A stretch of 64,000 nucleotides of DNA from Anthonomus grandis grandis (lineage: Eukaryota; Arthropoda; Insecta; Coleoptera; Curculionidae), in contig NC_065555.1 of the NCBI RefSeq assembly GCF_022605725.1, positions 8,322,938 to 8,386,937 of the forward strand. The letters run 5' to 3'. Numbering within the stretch: the first letter of the stretch is position 1; each line of letters starts with the position of its first letter. The translations under genes were made by a program, and so were the position numbers. Positions 49,301 through 59,690 of this stretch are shown here, one piece after another. The notes beneath the pieces are model-generated. The model made no database searches. It saw nothing but the letters and a program-made list of their open reading frames with translations, and was not told the DNA's origin.

Positions 49301-50289
49301 TTACTTTATCTTTAACAATAAAAAAACCCAAATCGTTGACTTTCACGATTCTCTACCCAACTTTAGGTTTATTTAAGAACATAGCTATTGTTAAAAACGA
49401 ACTTCCCATAAAATCATTTCCGCTCGGACAGTTTTATTGCCGCAATTTTGGTTTTGCTTTGTCGTTATAGCTTTTTTAATTGAAATATCCTGTAGTAGGT
49501 AATTGAATTTTTGACAAATTTCTTTAATAGCGCAGAACTTGAACATTTCTGAAAAAAAAATATATATTTTATTTTTCATGGCAATACTGTATGGAATTAT
49601 TTTCCAGCCTAAGTCACCCACAAGAAACTGTAAAACTGTAAACTATTTCCATTAAAGTGTTTAGTATTTCTATATTTGGATCTAATAAATAGATATATTT
49701 TGTGTATAACGTATATTGATGCTTGTTTTATTTATTATACCGATTGGTTCAGTAAGTTATGGTTCTGCGGTCAAAATAAATTAAATTATAATATGGTACA
49801 GAAGTTAAGTAATATTACGAAGAATTTTACTAATATTACAACCTGTGTAAGATAAATCTTCTATTATGAGACAATTAATTATTATTAGATATATATTTAT
49901 TACTAGACAATTTATAATTTAAAACTTTTTTTAAGTAGCAAACAATTTTGTTTTTCAAATTAAAAAAATACTTAGTATTTTCATGTAAAACGCAATATAA
50001 GATTTTTTCTTCAAAAATAGAGAGGTTTTACGCTGTTATCCAGTGTATCTCAAAATTAGTTTAAGATACCCTATATTTATATTTTTTCTTATATCAATTG
50101 GGTACTAAGTAACAGATACTACACTTCGAGTATCTGTTAGAATACAACAGATATTTTTTTGCAATTCTGGAAAAGCGTGTTTGAAGTTTTGGTTAATTTA
50201 TTTTATTTTAGACTGTGGCTTCAAGGGAGAAAGAAAAAAGCAATTTAATTTTTAGAAGAAAATGTATGCTTCTAAGATAAATTCTATCA
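46307..50289. other. AT-rich non-coding stretch
   Basis: No gene recognised. A block at about 47140-47320 is more complex and could be a decayed coding relic of unknown type. An (AT)n-like tract lies near 47910. Confidence 0.4.
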
Positions 50290-51160
50290 ATTACAAGTCA
50301 ATATGCAAAGGCAACATCTTCATATTAAAACACAGCGAGCTGTTTGTATACTACAGGATAGTATGAACATCCACGACGTCGCAGCTGTAAATTCTACCAA
50401 AAGCACTATGGAATGTTGTAGCAGACATTTGAAACGAGTGGTAATGTGAAAAAAATATACTGGTCCATTAAAAGCAATAGAGCCTATACATAATAAGTTT
50501 ATTTGCCTTAAGGCATTATAAAATCCCATTATTACTTCTAACTAGATCAGGCTAGGACCGAATTTTGATAGTTTCGGCTGAAGTTTCGATAGGTTTTCGT
50601 TATAATCGGGTCTTCATTGATAGGTTTTTACCATCAAGCAAATATGGGGATCAAATTATTGAACCTATTTTTGATACACGCGCTACAGCATCTATCAAAT
50701 ATAAGTAAGAAATTAAAAGGGAAATTCAAATGATCTACGAACAGCTTTGCCAATCAACTATACTAAGCCCGAAAGGACCACCTAAACACATTAAAAAGGC
50801 TAGTTCAATAGACATGCCGGAAATATCATTAGAGAGGATTGAATAACACCAGAAATGCTAAAAATTATTACATACACCTATATCAGGTGTATGTAATAAT
50901 TTTTGCAGGACAATGCACGTCTGCATATTGCAAGAACTGCGAGAAATATTAAAGCAAAAAAACTAAAAAGCAGCACAATACTCAGGTATTGGCAGATTAT
51001 CTTTGACCTATCTGCAGATTTATTAGATTTTGATCTGCGTAATCCTCTGACTTAAATTATATAGAGCTCATTTGGAATATGTTAAAAAGGCGTATTTTTA
51101 ATCAAGGAATAGTGTTCCAGACAAGATCAGAGCTATACGCAGAAGAAATTAAGTTTACTT
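50290..51160 (+). pseudogene. Tc1-like transposase relic
   Basis: The N-terminal part reads AVCILQDSMNIHDVAAVNST (position of a helix-turn-helix), then, shifted, RSGNVKK, the typical link before the GRP hook. The later part reads FLQDNARLHIARTARNIKAK, holding the second catalytic Asp block (QDNAR-x-H). It then gives SDLNYIELIWNMLKRRIF, the DLNPIE-x-x-W block in which the third acidic residue is Glu and Pro has become Tyr. Stops and frameshifts occur throughout. A perfect 20 bp inverted repeat (50860-50904) sits just upstream of the DNAR block and brings two stop codons. No terminal repeats were identified. Confidence 0.82.
50860..50904. repeat. Perfect 20 bp inverted repeat inside the Tc1 relic
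   Basis: AAAAATTATTACATACACCT at 50860-50879, a 5-base spacer (ATATC), and the exact reverse complement at 50885-50904. It lies within former coding sequence, so it probably formed after inactivation by a template-switch event. Confidence 0.85.
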
Positions 51161-51898
51161 TTTCTTTATATTTGTTATTTCGAATTTCCGATATATTATT
51201 TATTTTAAAATTCATACATTGTGAATCCTCCTATTTAATGCTTTAAACCATAAGCAACCATCTGCAAAAATTAACGAAATAAACGAGTTAATATACTTAA
51301 AATAATCTTTTTTTTTTTAATTTTCAAAAGGTAATATTTAATTTATTCTAACAAACAAAATGAATCAATATTTCTTGGAAAACTCTTTTTTTCAATGGCA
51401 AGACTTGGTGCTTGGAATTAAAATCTAACCGCTATAGCTTTTAAGACTGTTTTTTAGGATTAAAAGCATAACTGGTTTATTACTACCTTCCCGGTATCTA
51501 ATTGCGGAGGCGAACCAGATGCTCAACTTTTGTTTGGTGTTTCAAGAGATGTTCGCAAAAACAGTAAGCAATTAGTCAATTATCTTTTAGTTTAGACATA
51601 GAGAATGAGAATCTGCAAATAATTTCTATAAACGATTTTCACTGTGAAGATGGCACGTATTTGCAACAGGCTTAGAAAAATATTCTAGTTGCTCTTATTC
51701 TGGATATTTGGTAATACAACGAATTAGTCAATTAAGATATCCAAAATGTAAATGATATTTCTAATCAAACATAGATTTGACAGACATATCTTTTCGGAAT
51801 AAATGTTTTACTGGATAGGAAAGAACATCTCTTGTTAATCCATACTCAGAGGCTGAGCATATTGTGTGAAGATTAATGGTGGCAATTACAAAATATTT

Positions 51899-51900
<2 letters not shown>
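51161..51900. other. AT-rich non-coding stretch
   Basis: No gene recognised. Around 51480-51680 there is a more complex stretch (CTTCCCGGTATCTAATTGCG, GGAGGCGAACC) without assignment. Confidence 0.4.

Positions 51901-51936
<36 letters not shown>
51901..51936. repeat. (AT)n microsatellite at inverted-duplication border
   Basis: About 30 bases of alternating A and T end exactly where the left arm of the 487 bp inverted duplication begins. Similar tracts lie at 52435-52470 and 52599-52611, at the inner borders of the same structure. Confidence 0.9.
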
Positions 51937-51937
<1 letters not shown>

Positions 51938-52429
51938 TGCAATAAAACTTTTCCCTATTAATAAAAAACCGTTAGGCATTCAAAAAAATAAAGTACAACA
52001 TTTGAGGGACTTATTACAATTTATTGATAAAAACAGTCAGCCATACTATCTGCAGTTTCTTAATGGACTAACTTCTTCTGAGACTGCAATTGATAATCTT
52101 GGTGAAAGTGAAGATGATGAAGATTCGCTTTAGGTGCCTATATTTTTATCGAAATGTATGTGCAACGACTTTTACGAAGTTTTTTCTTGTGTTTTTAGTT
52201 TCATTTTTTTTAAGTTGGGCCAAAGTGTTATTAGTTTAAATTATTATTTATTAAAAAAAGGCCAATGTAATTTTTTTTTGAAAAATAAATTTATTTTATA
52301 CATTTTTAAGATTTTTTTTTAAAAACCAATATCCTCTATACCAAATCAAGCTTAAGAAAAATATAGAAACCTATCTATGTTGTAAAAACCAAACCTAATG
52401 CGACCTCATTACCTTTAAAGTCAACAACA

Positions 52430-52476
<47 letters not shown>

Positions 52477-53137
52477 GAGCCAAAGTCATAAATCGCAATT
52501 TTTGACAAATTGACTTAAAAGGTAATGAGGTCGCATTAGGTTTGGTTTTTACAACATAGATAGGTTTCTATATTTTTCTTAAGCTTGATTTATACATAAT
52601 ATATATATATATTATAAGAGCCAAAGTCATAAATCGCAATTTTTGACAAATTGACTTTAAAGGTAATGAGGTCGCATTAGGTTTGGTTTTTACAACATAG
52701 ATAGGTTTCTATATTTTTCTTAAGCTTGATTTGGTATAGAGGATATTGGTTTTTAAAAAAAAATCTTAAAAATGTATAAAATAAATTTATTTTTCAAAAA
52801 AAAATTACATTGGCCTTTTTTTAATAAATAATAATTTAAACTAATAACACTTTGGCCCAACTTAAAAAAAATGAAACTAAAAACACAAGAAAAAACTTCG
52901 TAAAAGTCGTTGCACATACATTTCGATAAAAATATAGGCACCTAAAGCGAATCTTCATCATCTTCACTTTCACCAAGATTATCAATTGCAGTCTCAGAAG
53001 AAGTTAGTCCATTAAGAAACTGCAGATAGTATGGCTGACTGTTTTTATCAATAAATTGTAATAAGTCCCTCAAATGTTGTACTTTATTTTTTTGAATGCC
53101 TAACGGTTTTTTATTAATAGGGAAAAGTTTTATTGCA
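51938..53137. repeat. Large recent inverted duplication, 487 bp arms
   Basis: The left arm 51938-52424 and right arm 52651-53137 are reverse complements of equal length, with no difference noticed over the parts compared. A 62-codon frame is identical in both arms. The 226 bp centre holds (AT)n tracts and a 121 bp unit (AAGAGCCAAAGTCATAAATC to AAGCTTGATT) in two tandem copies, at 52471-52591 and 52612-52732. The right arm belongs to the transposon relic continuing to 53804. The left arm is therefore probably the new, inverted copy. High identity points to a recent event or an assembly artefact. Confidence 0.88.
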
Positions 53138-53804
53138 TTTTTGGAATTACGGGTTGATTTTCTTAATAAATTTAAAGTTTGATATGGCTCGTCTTCAGCA
53201 AAAGTGGTTTTGTATTTCAGTAGACCAGGATTTTCGGTAGAATAGTGAATGACTCTTATTTTAGCCCAAACAACAGGGTTTCCCAAAGTATTAACTTTTT
53301 TGTGCTGAAACTCCCGAAAGGAGTGACTCAAAATTTAAGAATTCTTCCTGAGCCATCCCATGCACAAAAATTGGGTGTTTCCTAGGCAGTAAACGAATTA
53401 AATTGGCCCAGTCTCTAGGAATTTCTATTTTACTGTGGTATTTTTTCTAGCCTTTTCAATGGCTGCATGAATTTGGTCGGCTTCCATATGAGTATGTCCC
53501 GGAATAAGAAATTTGTGATATATGCTGGACATGCCTTCCTTCTCGTTTAAAATATTCTTCAATAATCGTTAGCAGCATTGCAGAAATTAAAATGTTTTTG
53601 TTTTGTCCAGGACAACAATCACTGTACATAATTATTTATATCGATATTGGCCTTATAAGAAGTTATATAATATTGTATTCCTGGGGCCTATCTTCATATT
53701 GGCGCTTTTATTGAAAAAAGAGTATAAAATTGAAATGTTGACATTGGCCTTTAGCGGATTTGTAATTTTTTTCCTGTGAAAGATAGACTTTGGCCCTTAT
53801 TATA
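52612..53804 (-). mobile_element. Probable DNA transposon with AAGRGCCAAAGTC ends
   Basis: The left border reads TTATAAGAGCCAAAGTC (52612) and the right border GACTTTGGCCCTTATTA (53786-53802), which are inverted copies with one or two changes. The DUF7869-type relic lies between them. Related GGCC(A)AAGT/ACTTTGGCC blocks recur at 52478, 52850, 53647, 53744, 53786 and 53872, so these may be subterminal repeats and the true ends may lie further out (to about 53895). Confidence 0.55.
52942..53640 (-). pseudogene. DUF7869-type transposon protein relic
   Basis: The minus strand begins near 53640 with YSDCCPGQNKNILISAMLL, matching the YSD-x-C-x-GQN-K/R-N block of a protein family widespread in insect genomes and believed to be transposon-derived. 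In another frame it gives KFLIPGHTHMEADQIHAAIE (the GHTHMEAD block). After further shifts, an open frame of 129 codons (53331 to 52942) covers the C-terminus. It contains KKVNTLGNPVVWAKIRVIHY, PINKKPLGIQKNKVQHLRDL and an acidic end (ESEDDEDSL). At least two frameshifts separate these parts. The Asp of YSD and His/Asp of GHTHMEAD suggest a metal-binding nuclease core, but that is inference. Confidence 0.75.
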
Positions 53805-56214
53805 CATAAAAATCTGGTTTGTGCCGATTTCAAAAATACACTTAAGCCCAAATCTAAAAAAAATGACTTTGGTCCTTTTAGAACCAAGGCCTAGATATAT
53901 ATATATAATCTAACTTGGAAGAAAAGACCGATGACTGTATACTCACAAACTATTTTTATTAAACTATTTTTTTTCTTATTACATTAATTCGATTTTTTTA
54001 TTTTAATTTTTATGAGAATATTAATATATAATAACATAAACATACATCTATTGTAACATCCTGCGAAGACCAATTTTTTACGACGAGACACTAATGAAAC
54101 TAACAATCTGACTAAAATAATATTTTGTCCTTTAAAGAAAAATTTATAATTGTATATATTTAATAAATTGTAATTTATTTCGGAATATATTTATTAAGGT
54201 AAATTCTATCTTATGTAAATTCTATACTTTTAACATAAATAATTGTGTTAAAATCTACTAAAAATACTTTTTATACATTTACAGGGCAAAATAGGTATAT
54301 TCGCTGACCAAAAAGTTAGGCGTTGTAAAATTTTTGCGATAACCATACATAATATTAAGTGTTACGTATAGTTTTTTTAATAATATTAACAATAAAAAAA
54401 ATTATATGTCTACATTAGGCGAATGAAACTCTCTCACTTATTACTTGTCGTAAGAGTAATATATACGATGGCGTAAACTTTAAATGGGTAGTTATAACTT
54501 CTCCGCAAGGTTACAAACTACATTAATTCAAAGTTTGCCCAAAATACAATTGAACTAATACTACATATGCTCCCTTGATACAACAAAATAGATGGTTGTT
54601 GGTCACCCATTATATATTAGTAATACCATCTTTGTACGACTTGAAAGTAATAGTGTCTGTATATTAATTTTAAATATTTAATAGCATGTGAACTTTTTTT
54701 GTTTAAAGCTCAAAAAAACATCTCAAAATAAATTTTAAAAGTCGCAAGAAATTTAAAGCTATTTTCTTTTTTTCTTTTAACATATTTTTGCTTATTTCCT
54801 TGTGAATTCTATTTTTTTTATTTAAAATTAAAAAAAATTCTGACTTTAATGCATTAATGCTATATTAAATTATCACTTTAATTTTAGGAAAATGGTGCTA
54901 CTCAATAGTGTTAAACTGCTATTACAGCAATACTATTTTGATAGATATTATGGAATTTAGTTTAGTTTATTGAAAATTAGCTTTCCAAAATGTGCACTTT
55001 CTCCTACCACCTCCTCCGCTCCAAAGGCTTTTGGTTAAATATTTTTAAGTTAATTATTTTTTACTCTTGAGTAATCTTGTCATTTAAAAGTAACAAATTT
55101 ATTAAAGATTATCTACTTTAGAATAATATATTATACTCAAAATGGCACTTAATCCAAACATACTCATTAGCACAAATAATACACAGGAACATAAATAACA
55201 AAAAATAAAATGTCACGAAACTTGATAAAAATGGAGTATTTAGTAAGTTTTCCTAATAAGCAAATAAGTAAAAGTAAAAGCATGCAAATATTGCGGATCC
55301 CAATTTGGTTGTAGTTGCAGGGAAAAAATCTATCTTTAAAAGTCACGGATATAATCAAAATCAGACACAATGTATGTACATGAAGTATAGAATATTCAAA
55401 CTACAAAGATTTAAAATAAAATAACCTTAACGGGGATCTTATATTACTTTCTATGACTAAAACCCTTATATACATTATTTCTTAAATAAACTTAGTAGAG
55501 TCATAAATTAAATTAACTAGCGAACAAGATCTACAAAATAAAAGCAAAACATTACAAAAATTACTCAAAAATAATTGACGATTACGTACCATAAAAATAT
55601 TTACACATTAACATTAAATGTTGTATTTGATGGCAGATATAATAGATCGATCTGTTATTCACATACCTTTTCTTACTGAACTTATTTTTAGTAAATTTTG
55701 AAATATTTTATTTAATTAGATTAAATTAAAGTTAGTTTTAAATAGGTATTAGTTTTTTTTTTAATTCTCACTACTACATTGATGATTACTTTATTATTGA
55801 ATTTCGTCTTTAAGCGCTTTTTAGGTCTAGATATCACGCTCTTGTTAAAATAATAAACATCCGCAATTCTCTCTGTTTATTTCCCTTGTTTAAGAGCTTC
55901 CAAAATAATTTTCTCGTTTCTCCTTCAGTATATAAGTTCTTACAAATAGCTTACAAAGTACAATATAAAAAAATTTGTAGCTGTTTAAAAGTTTGTTAAA
56001 CAACTTTTAAATACAATTCGTTTATGTGGCAGATATCAAGAAGACCCGCATTTTTAAATTTTGCTCCTTGATTGTATTTAATTTTTTTCAGTAGAGAGTA
56101 ACTTCAAATAAACTTAAAAAGTCAATTGTGATACCTATTTTTAATTCTGGAAATAGAGCAAAAATGGAGATTTTATACATTTAAGCTTTGTCATTAATTA
56201 TATAATCATATAGT
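53805..56214. other. AT-rich non-coding stretch
   Basis: No gene recognised. A short (AT)n tract is at about 53896-53908. Confidence 0.5.
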
Positions 56215-56790
56215 AGCAAATAATGTTGCACGCGAAAATCAGTCTGGTTTTCAGAAGAGAATTAGTACAAATTATGCACTACTTACAAATAACAGACTCT
56301 ATTAACTGTGTCTCAGAATAAAATAAAATAGGTATTGGATTTTTTCTAGATCTTGCGAAGAAATTTATAGAGCACCATAAAAAACTACAAATAAAGTGCT
56401 CTAGTATTAAGGCCACTGTATTAGGAGTGTTTTGCAGCTCTATTTATCTGATAAACTATCACAGTTTACAATAAAAGATCATCTTAGCAACTCTGAAATA
56501 ATTAAATTAGGCATTTCTGAAAGGACTATCCTGAGCATCTTCTTTTTGTCATAAAAAAGTCATAATATCACTTACCTATTAGACCGTTTTATTTTTCTTT
56601 TGGCTCTTGAAAAACGTAAAAGAGTAAACTTAAATAGAACTATCCATAATAAAAGTATTAACTTGAGTAAATTGTTACTAAACATTAACAAAACAAAATA
56701 TATGGCTTTTAACTGCCATAAGAACAATTATCAACGTAAAAAATGTTGTATGGAAATATTGGCAAATCATATACACAAATTACACTAAAT
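56215..56790 (+). pseudogene. CR1-like non-LTR reverse transcriptase relic
   Basis: The plus strand reads VARENQSGFQKRISTNYALL, matching the QFGFRKGxSTxDALL block (RT motif 2). It then reads GIGFFLDLAKKFIEHHKKLQ, matching the IFLDLAKAFDTVxHxxLL block whose first catalytic Asp is kept (FLDLA). Next comes LYLSDKLSQFTIKDHLSNSE (the SYLSxRxQ block), and finally LSKLLLNINKTKYMAFNCHK, the LSLNxxKTxYxxF block downstream of the catalytic centre. The F/YADD block between them is lost. Frames change at least three times. Confidence 0.72.
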
Positions 56791-56948
56791 TTATAAAGCT
56801 TTTACGAGTGTTACTTACTTTTACCAGGTTTAATTATTCTGGTCTTAAATTGATCATCAAGTAATGTTCTTTTTATGACTGTCCATTAAAATGATTTTCT
56901 TTTACATAACTTTATTGTTTCATTTTCCTTTTTTTTTATTTTGAATGG

Positions 56949-57040
56949 ATCTGATGAAACATTTTTCATTTTCTTTTTTTTTATATATTTTGGGGCATTT
57001 TAATTTGGTCTTGCACATACAGGTTAAACTAGGATAATAG
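56949..57040 (+). repeat. Repeat pair near CR1 relic, copy 1
   Basis: The blocks CTGATGAA, a T/C-rich tract, ATTTTGGGGCATTTTAATTT and CACATACAGGTTAAACTAGG recur at 57384-57480 in the same order. It lies about 160 bp after the CR1-like RT relic and may be its 3' untranslated region. Confidence 0.5.
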
Positions 57041-57383
57041 CCTAGATCAAAAAGCTTTAATATATAAGCGAAATATATGAAATTAATTACGGCCTTATTT
57101 TATGAGGCAAATTATACAAATGCTCTGAGTATCTTAGGATTGTTTAAAACTAAATTCTAAGAGTCATATTAAAAATTGAAGAATATTTTTAAAAAATACA
57201 AAAAGCTGTAGAAGAAAATTAATCATATCATGCTTAACTTGTCAACATTTTTGGCTATTCATCTTTATGGAGGGAACTTTTGCATTGGGTTTATAAGTTT
57301 TTAACTTTCTTGCAACTGATTTTGAAATTTTAAATTCAAATATTGATCAATCATATACCAATATAAATTTGAATACTACACTA

Positions 57384-57480
57384 CTCTGATGAAGCTGTTT
57401 TTCCTTTTCTTTATCTCTTTTGTGGAATATTTTAAAGGACATTATAATTTGCTTTGGCACGTACAGGTTAAAGTAGGATA
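57384..57480 (+). repeat. Repeat pair near CR1 relic, copy 2
   Basis: The second copy has CTGATGAAGCTG, a T/C-rich tract, and GGCACGTACAGGTTAAAGTA then GGATAG. Direct orientation relative to copy 1 at 56949-57040. Confidence 0.5.
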
Positions 57481-59149
57481 GTAATATAGCATCATAATTA
57501 AAATAATCTAAATTACATAACATCATATAAATTTTTATGGTTTTTTTTCTTAGAATGTTTAAAAAAATGTGAACGCAAACAATAAATCAAAACAAAGAAC
57601 CATCTTATTAATGCTCCGTATATAACAGCTTTGTAAAAAACAATTTAAGATGTTTTCTCGCCAGCAGGTAAAAACATTTAAAAATGAAAGGTTTTTTTTG
57701 ATACAACGTCTGGATATGTAAATTGGAAAATTTGGATAATAAGATATTTTTTTGTACTCGCTGTATTAAATTGTTTTTTAAATGGAAGGCAAATATTAGA
57801 ATTATAATAAAAGATGTTGTTTAGCTTAAACAAATAATGGCAATATTTCTTGTTAGAGAACCAGAGGGAGGTTTGATAATTTAAAACACAAAAAATAAGA
57901 CAAAACTGGCAATTAATTTAATTCAAAAGGCCAATTATTAAAAAACTTACATCATTAGCATAATGCTTCAGTCAAACAAATTAATTGTATTTCGAGAAAT
58001 AAATAAGTTAATATAGTATTTTCTGCATCAGGTTAGTAAATGGAACTCGGGCTTAGTAAAGCTAAATATTTATTGAATATTTTATTAGAATAATATAATA
58101 TTTAATAAAAAAGCGTACGCCTGCAGGGTATTCAAAAAGTGTAAATGCAAAAGCTTTTATTATATTTTTTTAAATATAAGAGTTTTGTTGACATAACGTG
58201 TACGAAAATGCTGTACTGACTTTATTTTCAAAACTTGAAACAGGCTCTTTTTATATTTTCAAATTTTCAGATTGATACAGAAACTTTCTATGTGAATGTT
58301 TTCCTAATGAATCTTCTTCTTCCTTTCTTTTTGACTAAGCCACAAATCAAAGTCTAGGTTTTAATATTTATTATGCTTTAAACCTAACTATCTACCCTTG
58401 CTAATTGTTTTAAATATATAGTGTATGTCAGATAATTAGACGTTTTAGTAACTTTTCAATTTGCAATATTTTTTAGTTAAGGGGCTTAAAATATTGCATT
58501 GATTAAAGCATTAATGTACATATGTCCATAACTAAATTTAATAGTTGACAAAATAATGTCATCTCAATATATTCAAACTATTCATTAAATAAACCATGTT
58601 TAATTATTATGTAACGCAGTAGACTATAACAACCCCAACAATTAAAATGCGCACTTGTCAAGTCCATGTTGATAAAACAATATTTTGAACGTTTTTGGTT
58701 TAATTTGATCTAATTAAATATTAGTTGCATTACATTTATTCTCCCAAGCTTAAAAAATGTAAAGGAAGAAAAAGTTTATATGCTTGAATGTTTGTTATCA
58801 TATTCAAAAAGTTCAGCTTTAGTTAGAGCATAGAACAAATTATTATATTATGTTATTAAAGAAATTGGGGCTTTGAAATAGTAAATATTTTCTGGGATCT
58901 ATCTGGGATCTCTCATAACAAACGAAAAAGGATATGATATAGCGATACCAATAGAATTTGTGAAAAGTAAGAAATCCGAAATTGAGTTTTTCATAAAAGC
59001 AATAATCTGCCTGAAATTATTTTCAAAATTATATCTGTACATTTCACCCTCGAGAAATAACCTCTAATTTTTGTTTAAATAACACTATAGTTTTAAGTTC
59101 TGTTAAAAGCATTTTAGAACAGGTTGTATTGCTTGTTGTTTTAGCTGAA
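57481..59149. other. AT-rich non-coding stretch
   Basis: No gene recognised on either strand. Confidence 0.45.
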
Positions 59150-59690
59150 TCGTTATCGCTGTATGTTGTAATTTGTAAGCATTGCCCATCTTTAAGCTTT
59201 GATTCGGATACTGACATTTAAATCTGTCAATTGAAAAATGCCTTTTTTTCGTTGGAGACTTAAACAAAATACATTGGGTTATTCGTATCCTTGAGTTCTG
59301 GATTAGAGAAAATTTGGAGATTAATTTTTTTGATAAATCAACGGAGATATGTTCAATCCATCAGAGATAAGGTATATAACGCTTTATTTGTTAAGTTTTT
59401 ATCCTAAACATAAAGTATTCTATATCGAAATGGGCTTTTTTTTGTGAAATTTATGGAGAAAAACGTACACTCTATGTTTTTTCGAATGCTATGGAGACTA
59501 AGATTGTTGTGCAATGATTGTTTTGAAGTAGCTTAGGTCCTCTGTTTTTCTTGGAGCTCTCAAATATTGTGTACCGCAGAGATCGTTTCTTATTTTATTC
59601 TTAATTTATATTAATGACCTGAGTACCTTAAAACTTCAGGGAAAGGTAGTCCTATTAGTGGAAGTTACCACTATACTATAGCGTGATTCA
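59150..59690 (+). pseudogene. Non-LTR retrotransposon endonuclease/RT relic
   Basis: The clearest block is at 59566-59680: VPQRSFLILFLIYINDLSTL, then VVLLVEVTTIL. It matches the GVPQGSILGPLLFLIYINDL block, followed by the position of the FADDTT catalytic motif, here degenerate (VEVTT), so inactive. Upstream, FFVGDLNKIHW at about 59245-59277 resembles the GDFN motif of the apurinic-type endonuclease of such elements. The distance between the two is far too short, so most of the RT N-terminal half is deleted. Probably the same broad clade as the relic at 56.2 kb. Confidence 0.65.

Noticed and set aside
52134..52322. 62-codon open frame repeated at 52753-52941
   Set aside because: The two frames are identical because they lie in the two arms of the inverted duplication. 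They are hydrophobic and A/T-driven and begin just after the stop of the DUF7869-type relic, so they are its 3' untranslated region and not a gene.
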